From assembly GCF_003019815.1 (NCBI RefSeq), contig NZ_CP027773.1, forward strand, positions 3,545,001 to 3,609,000: a DNA stretch of 64,000 nt, read 5' to 3'. Shown here piece by piece: positions 24,239-32,115 of the stretch. Within the stretch, counting starts at the first letter, position 1. Each line of letters opens with the position of its first letter. The notes beneath the pieces were generated by a model. It did not search any database. It was not told where the DNA came from and saw only the letters and a list, made by a program, of their open reading frames with translations. The stretch is from Variovorax sp. PMC12. GTDB lineage: Bacteria > Pseudomonadota > Gammaproteobacteria > Burkholderiales > Burkholderiaceae_C. The position numbers and the translations under genes are program-made.

Positions 24239-24670
24239 GTGGAAGCATCCGTTTCGCAGCAGAGCCATCCCGCGCTCGACCCCGCCGCCGTGGTGGACGA
24301 GTTCCTTCGCCTGGTGATGATTCCCGACCCGCAGTCGGCCTCCCGCTTCACCGCACCGGACATCCGCATCCGCTTCACCGGCAACCGGCCGATGCAGGCA
24401 CCCGGCGACACCTCGGCCTTCAATGCGAAGCGCTATGCCTGGGTCAAGAAGAAGATCGAGCGCACCGAGACGGTGGCCGGCGGCACGCCCGAGGAAACGG
24501 TGGTCTACAGCCTCGGCACGCTCTACGGCGCATGGCCCGACGGCACGGCCTTCGAAGGCAATCGGTACGTCGACCGCTACGTGGTGCGCCACGGCCTGAT
24601 CGTGCAGATGGACGTGTGGAACGACAGCGCCGAATGGCTGCTGGTGCGCGCCGGCCTCGCCGTGCTGTGA
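24239..24670 (+). CDS. NTF2-like / SnoaL-type protein
   Basis: 143 aa. A cone-shaped NTF2-like fold is suggested by LDPAAVVDEFLRLVMIPDPQ at the start and by the YSLGTLYGAWPDGTAFEG and YVVRHGLIVQMDVWN strands. These small domains serve as ketosteroid-isomerase-like enzymes or accessory subunits; the activity here is unknown. I take the GTG at 24239 as start because GGAGA lies 6 bp before it; the frame also holds an ATG 51 bp upstream with no ribosome site. It is followed 13 bp later by a polysaccharide-deacetylase-type hydrolase, so they form a two-gene operon and may act on the same substrate. Confidence 0.8.
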   Translation: MEASVSQQSHPALDPAAVVDEFLRLVMIPDPQSASRFTAPDIRIRFTGNRPMQAPGDTSAFNAKRYAWVKKKIERTETVAGGTPEETVVYSLGTLYGAWPDGTAFEGNRYVDRYVVRHGLIVQMDVWNDSAEWLLVRAGLAVL

Positions 24671-24683
24671 CGAGGCCGCCGGC

Positions 24684-25610
24684 ATGACGACGCGCTGGCC
24701 CGACCGGCTCCCCACGCACGACCGCTTCGACTACCTGCCCATCACGCGGCGGCCTGGCTACGTGTGGCCGAACGGCGCGCGGCTGGCGGTGTACATCGGC
24801 TTCAACGTCGAGCACTTCGCCTTCGGCGACGGGCTGGGCGCATGCATCGGCCCCGCCTCGCCGCAGCCCGACGTGCTCAACCACGGCTGGCGCGAATACG
24901 GCAACCGCGTCGGCGCCTGGCGCTGCCTCGAGCTGTTCGACGCGCTCGCGCTGCCCACGGGCGCGCTCGTCAACACCGCGCTGTACGACCACTGCCCCGA
25001 ACTGGTCCAGGCGCTGGTGGCGCGCGGCGACGAACTGATCGGCCACGGCCACAGCAACGCCGAACGCCAGGGCGTGCTCGACGAGGCGCACGAGCGCGCG
25101 CTGCTGCAGCGCTGCCGCGAACGCATGCTGCGCGAGAGCGGGCAGGCGCCGGCCGGGTGGCTCTCGCCATGGATCTCGGAAAGCGCCGTGACGCCCGACC
25201 TGCTGGCCGAGACCGGCTACCGCTACACGCTCAACTGGTGCCACGACGACCAGCCGCTGCGCATGCGCACGCGCGGTGGAGAAGGCTCGCTGTGGTCGGT
25301 GCCGTATCCCCAGGAGCTCAACGACATCCCGATGATCGTCGGCCGCCTGATGGACGCGAAGGACTTCAGCGCGATGGTGATCGACAACTTCGAGGAAATG
25401 CTCGAACAGTCGCGCACGCAGCCGCTGGTGATGGGCCTGGCGCTGCATCCCTACATCGTGGGCCAGCCCTACCGGCTGCGGCACCTGCGCACCGCGCTCG
25501 CGCATCTGGCGCGTGCGCGCGACCGGGGCGACATCTGGTTCACCACGCCGGGCGCGATCGCCTCGCACGTGGAACAGATTGCGAAGGAACGGCCGGGGGA
25601 GTTCGCCTGA
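24684..25610 (+). CDS. Polysaccharide deacetylase-family hydrolase (PuuE allantoinase-like)
   Basis: 308 aa, NodB-homology (TIM-like) fold. Features: YIGFNVEHFAFGDGLGACIG near the N-terminus, ELIGHGHSNAERQGVLDE with the conserved His pair, GWLSPWISESAVTPDLLAE and LALHPYIVGQPYRLRHL. The lack of the strict DD metal motif and the overall pattern resemble PuuE-type allantoinases, which hydrolyse small cyclic amides rather than polysaccharides. No signal peptide, so cytoplasmic. Likely an amidase or deacetylase on a small molecule, working with the NTF2-like protein upstream. Ends 16 bp before the convergent kup gene. Confidence 0.88.
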   Translation: MTTRWPDRLPTHDRFDYLPITRRPGYVWPNGARLAVYIGFNVEHFAFGDGLGACIGPASPQPDVLNHGWREYGNRVGAWRCLELFDALALPTGALVNTALYDHCPELVQALVARGDELIGHGHSNAERQGVLDEAHERALLQRCRERMLRESGQAPAGWLSPWISESAVTPDLLAETGYRYTLNWCHDDQPLRMRTRGGEGSLWSVPYPQELNDIPMIVGRLMDAKDFSAMVIDNFEEMLEQSRTQPLVMGLALHPYIVGQPYRLRHLRTALAHLARARDRGDIWFTTPGAIASHVEQIAKERPGEFA

Positions 25611-25626
25611 GGCGCTCCGCGAGGCC

Positions 25627-27576
25627 TCAGATCTCGATCTTCGAGCCCAGCTCCACCACCGCGTTGTTCGGCAGCCCCAGGAACGCCGCCGCCCCGCTCG
25701 CGTTGTGGTGCATCTGCGCGAACAGCTTCTCGCGCCACGGCGCCATGCCGCTGCCGAGCGTGGGAATCACCACGTCGCGCGACAGGAAGTAGCTGGTCGT
25801 CATCGCCTCCAGCTGGCAGCCGCGCATGCGCGCGTTCTCGAGCGCGCGCGGCAGGTCGATGTCGTTCTTGAAACCGTAGTGCACGATGATCTGCCAGCAG
25901 TGGTGGCCCAGCGGCTCGATCTCGATGCGCTTGTCCATGGGGATCCAGGGCACCTCGTGGTTGCGCACCGTGACGAACATGTTCTGCTCGTGCAGCACCT
26001 TGTTGTGCTTGAGGTTGTGCAGCAGCGCATTGGGCACCACGCCCGGCTCGGCCGTGAGGAACACCGCCGTGCCGTCCACGCGCACCGGCGGGCTCACGAA
26101 CACCGAGTCGAGGAAGGACTTCAGGTCGATGGCGTCGGCATGCTGCGCCTCGCCCATGAGGCGGCGGCCTTCCTTCCAGGTGATCATCAGCGTGAACACG
26201 AAGCCGCCGATCATCAGCGGGAACCAGCCGCCCTCGAACAGCTTGAGCAGGTTCGAGGCGAAGAACATGAAGTCGACGAAGAAGAACACCGCCGTCGAGC
26301 CGATGCACAGCAGCAGCGGCAGCTTCCACGCATAGCGGATCACGAAGAAGGTCAGCACCGTGGTGATCAGCATGTCGGTGGTCACGGCAATGCCGTAGGC
26401 CGCGGCCAGGCTGCTCGACGAGCGGAACATGACCACCGCCAGCACGATGGCCACGAACAGGCCCCAGTTGACCAGCGGAATGTAGATCTGCCCGGCCGTG
26501 CGCACGCTGGTGTGCTCGATGTTCAGGCGCGGCAGGTAGCCCAGCTGGATGACCTGGCGCGTGACGCTGAAGGCACCGGTGATGAGCGCCTGCGACGCGA
26601 TCACCGTGGCCAGCGTGGCCAGCAGCACCAGCGGAATGAGCGCCCATTCGGGTGCCATCATGAAGAACGGGTTCTTCACCGCCTCGGGGTTCTCCAGCAG
26701 CAGCGCGCCCTGGCCGAAGTAGTTGAGCGTGAGCGCCGGCATCACCACCGAGAACCACGCGATGCGGATCGGGCTCTTGCCGAAGTGGCCCAGGTCGGCA
26801 TAGAGCGCCTCGGCACCGGTCACGCACAGCACGGTGGCGCCCAGCAGGATGAAGCTGGTGCCGGGGTTGTCCCAGATGAACTTGAGCGCGTAGAACGGGT
26901 TCAGCGCCTTGAGGATTTCAGGGTGGTGCACGATCTGCGACACGCCCAGCACCGCGATCGACAGGAACCACACCAGCGTGACCGGCCCGAAGAACTTGCC
27001 GATGCCCGCCGTGCCGCGCTTCTGCACCACGAACAGGCAGAACAGCACGACCAGCGTCAGCGGAATGACGTAGTGCGTGAAGTGCGGCGACACCACTTCC
27101 AGGCCTTCCACGGCCGACAGCACGGAGATGGCCGGCGTGATGACCCCGTCGCCGTAGAACAGCGATGTGCCGAAGATGCCCACCACCAGCAGCAGGTGGC
27201 GCAGCCTGGGCTTGTCCGCCACCGCGCGCGAGGCCAGCGCGAGCATCGCGACCAGCCCGCCCTCGCCTTCGTTGTCGGCGCGCAGCACCAGCACCACGTA
27301 CTTGATGGAGACGATGACGGTGAGCGTCCAGAAGAACATCGACAGGATGCCGTAGACGTTCTCGACCGTGAACGGCACGTGGCCGTGGCCGAAGACTTCC
27401 TTGACGGCATACAGGACGCTGGTGCCGATGTCGCCGTAGACGACGCCGATGGCGCCGACGATCAGGCCGGCGGAGATGGTTTTGGGGGCTGACACGAAGT
27501 CGATGGGAAAAGGGCTGGCTGTATCAATCGACGTGTCAGACACGCGGGGGAGCGATGGCGGCGGATTCCGCGCCAT
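25627..27576 (-). CDS. kup: Low-affinity potassium transporter Kup
   Basis: 649 aa, inner membrane, proton-coupled K+ uptake. About 12 transmembrane helices lie in residues 30-470, starting at TISAGLIVGAIGVVYGDIGT with the family's GDIGTSxLY motif. The soluble C-terminal region is residues 480-649. The ATG at 27576 has a strong GGAGGGG Shine-Dalgarno; the frame is open a further 28 codons with no protein character. It sits between gshA and the plus-strand cassette; kup next to the glutathione genes is a layout I recall from related bacteria. Confidence 0.95.
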   Translation of the reverse strand: MARNPPPSLPRVSDTSIDTASPFPIDFVSAPKTISAGLIVGAIGVVYGDIGTSVLYAVKEVFGHGHVPFTVENVYGILSMFFWTLTVIVSIKYVVLVLRADNEGEGGLVAMLALASRAVADKPRLRHLLLVVGIFGTSLFYGDGVITPAISVLSAVEGLEVVSPHFTHYVIPLTLVVLFCLFVVQKRGTAGIGKFFGPVTLVWFLSIAVLGVSQIVHHPEILKALNPFYALKFIWDNPGTSFILLGATVLCVTGAEALYADLGHFGKSPIRIAWFSVVMPALTLNYFGQGALLLENPEAVKNPFFMMAPEWALIPLVLLATLATVIASQALITGAFSVTRQVIQLGYLPRLNIEHTSVRTAGQIYIPLVNWGLFVAIVLAVVMFRSSSSLAAAYGIAVTTDMLITTVLTFFVIRYAWKLPLLLCIGSTAVFFFVDFMFFASNLLKLFEGGWFPLMIGGFVFTLMITWKEGRRLMGEAQHADAIDLKSFLDSVFVSPPVRVDGTAVFLTAEPGVVPNALLHNLKHNKVLHEQNMFVTVRNHEVPWIPMDKRIEIEPLGHHCWQIIVHYGFKNDIDLPRALENARMRGCQLEAMTTSYFLSRDVVIPTLGSGMAPWREKLFAQMHHNASGAAAFLGLPNNAVVELGSKIEI

Positions 27577-27660
27577 GCATCCCCTCCGCCCTTTGGGTTC
27601 CGTTGATGTGGGGCCGCTATTTTGCCGCCGCCCGCCGCCGCCGCAAGCCGGCCCCCGCAA

Positions 27661-28989
27661 TCATTCGTAGATTTCGGCGTCCGGGTTGGTGGCTTCCATC
27701 TCGTAGCTGGCGGCCACCATGGCCAGCCGGCCGACCACGCCGTACATGTAGAAGCGGTTCGGCGCGCTGGCGCCGGGCTTGGCGCCGGGCTGCGGCAGGT
27801 GTGCGCTCTCGGAGAAGGCCAGCGGCACGAAGCTCGCGCCCGGCAGCTTGAGGTTCTCGTCGGGCGCCTGCTCGGCATGCACGCGGTAGAAGCCGCCGAC
27901 CACGTAGCGGTCCATCATGTAGACGACCGGTTCGGCCACGCCGTTGTGCACGCGCTCGTTGGTGAGCACGCCTTCCTGGACGATCAGCTCGGTGGGTTCG
28001 CGCAGCTCGCGCAACTCGCGTGCTTCGCGGCTGTTGGCGGCCTTGGCGGCCGACGCGCCGCGCGGCTTGCCGATCAGCGCCTCGACGTCTTTCACGTCTC
28101 GCACCGTCACCACGCCCGGGCTGCCGCTGTCGCTGTGGCCGCCCTTGACCACCACGAACGGCTTCTCGTTGATGCCGTATTCCTTGTATTTGCGGCGCAC
28201 CTTGGTCAGCACCGCGTCCACATGGCTGGTCAGCACGTCGATGCCGCGGCCCTCGGCCACGTCGACGCCCTCGGCGCGCGCGTAGATCGGGTTGATGAGC
28301 CACGGGTCGATGCCCAGCAGCTTGCCGAAGCGCTTGGAAAGCTCTTCGTAGCTGTGCAGGTGATTGCTCTTGCGGCGAACCGACCAGCCCGCGTGCAGCG
28401 GCGGCAGCAGGTATTGCTCGTGCAGATCCTCGAGGATGCCGGGCGTTCCCGCGGAAAGCTCGTTGTTGAGCAGAATTGTGCAGGGATCGAAGTTCTTCAG
28501 CCCCAGGCGGCGCTTGGTGCGCACCACCGGCTCCAGCGTGACGACGTCGCCGCCGGGCAGTTCGATCTTCTTGGGCGACTTGATGGCCGGGTCGATCGAC
28601 CCGACGCGCACGTTGAGCCCCGCCATGTGGAAGATGCGCACCAGTTGCGCGACGTTGGCAAGATAAAACGTGTTCTTCGAGTGATTTTCCGGAATGACGA
28701 GCAGGTTGCGCGCCTCCGGACAGATCTTCTCGATGGCTGCCTGCGCCGCCTGCACGGCCAGCGGCAGCATTTCCTTGGTGAGGTTGTTCCAGCCGCCGGG
28801 GAACAGGTTGGTGTCGACCGGGGCGAGCTTGAAGCCGGCGTTGCGGATGTCCACGGCGCTGTAGAACGGCGGCGTGTGTTCCATCCATTCGAGCCTGAAC
28901 CAGCGCTCGATGGCGGGCATCGAGTCGAGCACCCGCTGCTCCAGTTCGTTGATCGGGCCGGTCAGGGCGGTGACGAGATGCGGAACCAT
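27661..28989 (-). CDS. gshA: Glutamate-cysteine ligase (proteobacterial type)
   Basis: 442 aa; makes gamma-glutamylcysteine, the first step of glutathione synthesis. Belongs to the betaproteobacterial GshA group unlike the E. coli type. Starts MVPHLVTALTGPINELEQRV and contains PVDTNLFPGGWNNL (Glu/Cys binding), AGWSVRRKSNHLHSYEELSK and VVVKGGHSDSGSPGVVTV (ATP-grasp-like part). An Ala/Arg/Glu-rich stretch near residues 315-340 (AAKAANSREARELRELREP) looks like an expansion. 124 bp downstream of proA on the same strand; a weak hairpin lies between. Confidence 0.92.
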   Translation of the reverse strand: MVPHLVTALTGPINELEQRVLDSMPAIERWFRLEWMEHTPPFYSAVDIRNAGFKLAPVDTNLFPGGWNNLTKEMLPLAVQAAQAAIEKICPEARNLLVIPENHSKNTFYLANVAQLVRIFHMAGLNVRVGSIDPAIKSPKKIELPGGDVVTLEPVVRTKRRLGLKNFDPCTILLNNELSAGTPGILEDLHEQYLLPPLHAGWSVRRKSNHLHSYEELSKRFGKLLGIDPWLINPIYARAEGVDVAEGRGIDVLTSHVDAVLTKVRRKYKEYGINEKPFVVVKGGHSDSGSPGVVTVRDVKDVEALIGKPRGASAAKAANSREARELRELREPTELIVQEGVLTNERVHNGVAEPVVYMMDRYVVGGFYRVHAEQAPDENLKLPGASFVPLAFSESAHLPQPGAKPGASAPNRFYMYGVVGRLAMVAASYEMEATNPDAEIYE

Positions 28990-29074
28990 GCGGCGGCCTT
29001 GTTGGTTTTGTGCTTAAAGGTAGAGCGGAATTGTAGGATTTGGGGATGGCCGCCCCAATGACAAGACGGGAGAA

Positions 29075-29100
29075 AGCGGACTTGCCTCAGCCGATCCGCT
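29075..29100 (-). terminator. Weak terminator-like hairpin after proA
   Basis: On the minus strand AGCGGA (29100-29095) pairs with TCCGCT (29080-29075), followed by TTCTCCCG. The stem is short, the loop long and the T-tract poor, so gshA may be read through from proA. Confidence 0.3.
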
Positions 29101-29112
29101 CTCCACGGCTTC

Positions 29113-30405
29113 TCAACTCCGGACTTCGCCCTGCCCGAGCACGACGTACTTGAGCGAGGTCAGTCCTTCGATGCCGACCGGTCCGCGGGCGTGGAACTTG
29201 TCGGTGCTGATGCCGATTTCGGCACCCAGCCCGAACTCGAACCCGTCCGCGAAGCGGGTGCTCGCATTGACCATGACGCTGGCCGAGTCGACCTCGCGCA
29301 GGAAGCGCTGCGCATGCACATGGTCGCGCGTGACGATGGCGTCGGTGTGATGGCTCGAATAGCGGTTGATGTGGGCGATGGCCTCGTCCACGCCGGCCAC
29401 CACCTTGATGCTGATCACGGCGGCCAGGTATTCCTCGGACCAGTCCGACTCCACTGCATCGACCACCCTGGCCTGCGGGTCGATGGCGCCGTCGGCGCGC
29501 AGGATGCGGGCGGCTTCGGGGTCGCAACGCATTTCCACGCCCTTGGCCGCGAAGATGGCGGCGATCTCGGGCAGGAAGTCTTCGGCGACCGTGGCCGACA
29601 CCAGCAGGCCTTCGGCGGCGTTGCAGGGGCTGTACTTCTGGGTCTTGGCGTTGTCGACGATGCGCAGCGCCATGTCGAACTCGGCCGTGTCGTCCACGTA
29701 CACGTGGCAGTTGCCGTCCAGGTGCTTGATGACCGGCACCTTGGCGTCCCGGCTGATGCGCTCGATCAGGCCCTTGCCGCCGCGCGGGATGATCACGTCC
29801 ACGAACTCCGGCATGGCGATCAGCTGGCCGACGGCTTCGCGGTCGGTGGTCTGCACCAGCTGCACCGCCTCGACCGGCAGGCCGGCTTCGGCCAGCGCCT
29901 CGGACACCAGCAGCGCCAGCGCCTTGTTCGATTCGATGGCTTCCGAGCCGCCGCGCAGGATGGCCGCGTTGCCGCTCTTGATGGCCAGGCTCGCGGCCTC
30001 GATGGTCACGTTGGGCCGGCTCTCGTAGATCATGCCGAAGACGCCGATCGGCACGCGCATCTGGCCCACGCGGATGCCGCTGGGCTGCTGCTTCATGCCG
30101 ATGATTTCGCCGATCACGTCGGCCATGCCGGCCAGCTGCTCGCAGCCCTGGGCGACGGTCTCGATGACCTTGGGCGTGAGCTTGAGGCGGTCGACCATCG
30201 GCGCCGAGAGGCCGGCGGCCATGGCGCGCTCCAGGTCTTTCTGGTTGGCCGTGGCCAGCACCGGGCCGGCTTCGCGCAGGCGCCGGGCCAGCGCCTTCAG
30301 TGCTATGTTTTTGGTAGCTGCATCCGCACGGGCCATGAGGAATGCAGCGGCTTTGGCTTGCAGACCCAGGGTCTGCATGTGCTCGCTGACGTTGAACGCG
30401 TTCAT
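29113..30405 (-). CDS. proA: Gamma-glutamyl phosphate reductase
   Basis: 430 aa, aldehyde-dehydrogenase-fold enzyme reducing gamma-glutamyl phosphate with NADPH to glutamate semialdehyde for proline. The catalytic Cys is in KTQKYSPCNAAEGLLV. Also visible are the NADP-binding PIGVFGMIYESRPNVT and the C-terminal FEFGLGAEIGIST with HARGPVGIEGLTSLKY, the ProA end signature. Last gene of the leuS-lptE-holA-proA run (93 bp after holA), so it may be expressed from the leuS promoter. proB is not in the window. Confidence 0.96.
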   Translation of the reverse strand: MNAFNVSEHMQTLGLQAKAAAFLMARADAATKNIALKALARRLREAGPVLATANQKDLERAMAAGLSAPMVDRLKLTPKVIETVAQGCEQLAGMADVIGEIIGMKQQPSGIRVGQMRVPIGVFGMIYESRPNVTIEAASLAIKSGNAAILRGGSEAIESNKALALLVSEALAEAGLPVEAVQLVQTTDREAVGQLIAMPEFVDVIIPRGGKGLIERISRDAKVPVIKHLDGNCHVYVDDTAEFDMALRIVDNAKTQKYSPCNAAEGLLVSATVAEDFLPEIAAIFAAKGVEMRCDPEAARILRADGAIDPQARVVDAVESDWSEEYLAAVISIKVVAGVDEAIAHINRYSSHHTDAIVTRDHVHAQRFLREVDSASVMVNASTRFADGFEFGLGAEIGISTDKFHARGPVGIEGLTSLKYVVLGQGEVRS

Positions 30406-30497
30406 GCCCCTATTTTCCCACGCCGATCCGCGGCCGGGCTGCGGCGGGCTTTTTGATGGCTGGAGCCATCGCGGATCAGGCGCGGATCAAGTGCCGG

Positions 30498-31571
30498 TCA
30501 AGCGCGCCTGGGGCCGGCCGCCGCGCTGCTGCAGGCGCGGCACAGCATCAACGCCAGCCGCTGCAGCGCCTGCCAGCCGCTGGCGGGCCAGTCGGGCTGC
30601 TTCAGGCCCTTCACGATGCCGTCGACCACGTGCGCGGCGCGCAGCAGGCGGGTCAGCATGCGGTCGTCCAGCCGGGGCAGCACGCGCTCGAAGGCACGCT
30701 CGCGCGGACCCCAGATGCGGTTCTCGCGCAGCGCCATCGGCAGCGGACGGCCCGAGGCCATGGCGTCCTTCACGCGCTTGAGCGCGCGAATGTCCTCGGC
30801 GATCGTGTAGTGCACCAGCACTTCGGCCTCGCCCTCGGCCTGCAGGCCGTCGAGCATGCGCGCCACGCGCTGCGGGTTGCCGGCCAGCACGGCTTCGGAC
30901 AGCTTGAACACGTCGTAGCGCGCCACGTTGTTGACCGCGCCCTCCACCTGCTCCCAGCTGAGCTCGCCCGCCGGGTGCAGCAGCGCGAGCTTCTGGATTT
31001 CCTGGTGCGCCGCGAGCAGGTTGCCCTCGACGCGGTCGGCAAAGAACTGCAGCGTGCGCTGGCCTTCGTCGCCGGGCATCACGCGCTGGCCCTGCTGGCC
31101 CAGTCGCTGCGCGATCCACTGCGGCAGCGCATTGCGCTCGATCGGGTCGACCTGGATGCTCGCGCCGTTGTTCTCCAGCGCCGAGAACCAGGCGCCGGTA
31201 CGCGTGGCCTTGTCCAGCCGCGGAAGCATCACCAGCGTGAGCGTGCTGTCGTTGCCGGGCGCCGACTCGGCCAGCTGCTGCAACGCCGCGCTGCCGTCCT
31301 TGCCGGGCTTGCCCGACGGAATGCGGATCTCCACGATCTGCTTGTCTGCGAACAGCGAGAGCGAGCCGCCGGCCGCGAGCACCGCGCTCCAGTCGAAGTG
31401 CGCGCCGGCCACGGTGTACGAGCTGCGCTCGGTGTAGCCCTGCGCGCGCGCGGCGGCGCGGATGGCGTCGGCCGCTTCCTGCGCGAGCAGCGGCTCGTCG
31501 CCGTGGATCGTGTAGAGCGGCTTCAGGCCCTTCTGCAGATGGGCCCCGAGCGAGGCGCTGGCGAGTTGCAT
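30498..31571 (-). CDS. holA: DNA polymerase III delta subunit
   Basis: 357 aa, clamp-loader subunit that opens the beta clamp. Family features: an N-terminal AAA+-like domain without Walker motifs, opening LYTIHGDEPLLAQEAADAIR, then SLFADKQIVEIRIPSGKPGK, and FADRVEGNLLAAHQEIQKLALL in the lid. The C-terminal collar helix domain covers the last 110 residues. Seven bp after lptE and clearly co-transcribed with leuS and lptE, a coupling common in proteobacteria. Confidence 0.94.
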   Translation of the reverse strand: MQLASASLGAHLQKGLKPLYTIHGDEPLLAQEAADAIRAAARAQGYTERSSYTVAGAHFDWSAVLAAGGSLSLFADKQIVEIRIPSGKPGKDGSAALQQLAESAPGNDSTLTLVMLPRLDKATRTGAWFSALENNGASIQVDPIERNALPQWIAQRLGQQGQRVMPGDEGQRTLQFFADRVEGNLLAAHQEIQKLALLHPAGELSWEQVEGAVNNVARYDVFKLSEAVLAGNPQRVARMLDGLQAEGEAEVLVHYTIAEDIRALKRVKDAMASGRPLPMALRENRIWGPRERAFERVLPRLDDRMLTRLLRAAHVVDGIVKGLKQPDWPASGWQALQRLALMLCRACSSAAAGPRRA

Positions 31572-31578
31572 CGACGGA

Positions 31579-32100
31579 TTACAGCGACTTGACCGCAGCG
31601 ATGCGGCGCATCAGCTGCTGCGCGATGTCCGACTGCATGTCGCGGAACAGCAGGTCGGCTTCGCCTTCCTTGGCCAGCGCGTTGGTCTCGTTGAAGCTCA
31701 GGTCGCGCGTCTGCGAGACATCGGCGGCCGGAATCAGGTCCTTGCCGCCGGGAGTGCGCAGCCGGAAGCGGATGCGCAACTGCAACTGCAGCTCGCGCAC
31801 CAGGCCCGCCGAGTTGGTCGAGATCACGATGCGGTTGCGGTCCTCGCCCAGGATCTCCAGGATCACGTCGGCCTTGGACGCGTCTTCCGGCGGCAGCACG
31901 GTCACCGAACCGGTGGCCCGCAGCTCGCGCCGGATCTGGTTGATCATGGCCGTGTTGCCCGACACCGACAGCGTCTTGAACGCAAACACCGGCGCCTTGC
32001 GCAGCTCGAAGCCGCAGCCGGCCAGGCCGAGCGAGGCGCCGGCCGCCGCCAGTCCGAGGAGAAGGCCGCGGCGCGGCAGCGAGACATTGCGATTGTTCAT
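31579..32100 (-). CDS. lptE: LPS-assembly lipoprotein LptE
   Basis: 173-aa outer-membrane lipoprotein that plugs the LptD barrel during LPS export. A lipoprotein signal ends LGLAGC with Cys29 as the lipidated residue. The mature part starts GFELRKAPVFAFKTLSVSGN, typical of betaproteobacterial LptE, and ends with a helix FRDMQSDIAQQLMRRIAAVK. Lies 15 bp after leuS and 7 bp before holA. Confidence 0.94.
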   Translation of the reverse strand: MNNRNVSLPRRGLLLGLAAAGASLGLAGCGFELRKAPVFAFKTLSVSGNTAMINQIRRELRATGSVTVLPPEDASKADVILEILGEDRNRIVISTNSAGLVRELQLQLRIRFRLRTPGGKDLIPAADVSQTRDLSFNETNALAKEGEADLLFRDMQSDIAQQLMRRIAAVKSL

Positions 32101-32115
32101 GCTTGAGTCGTTCGT

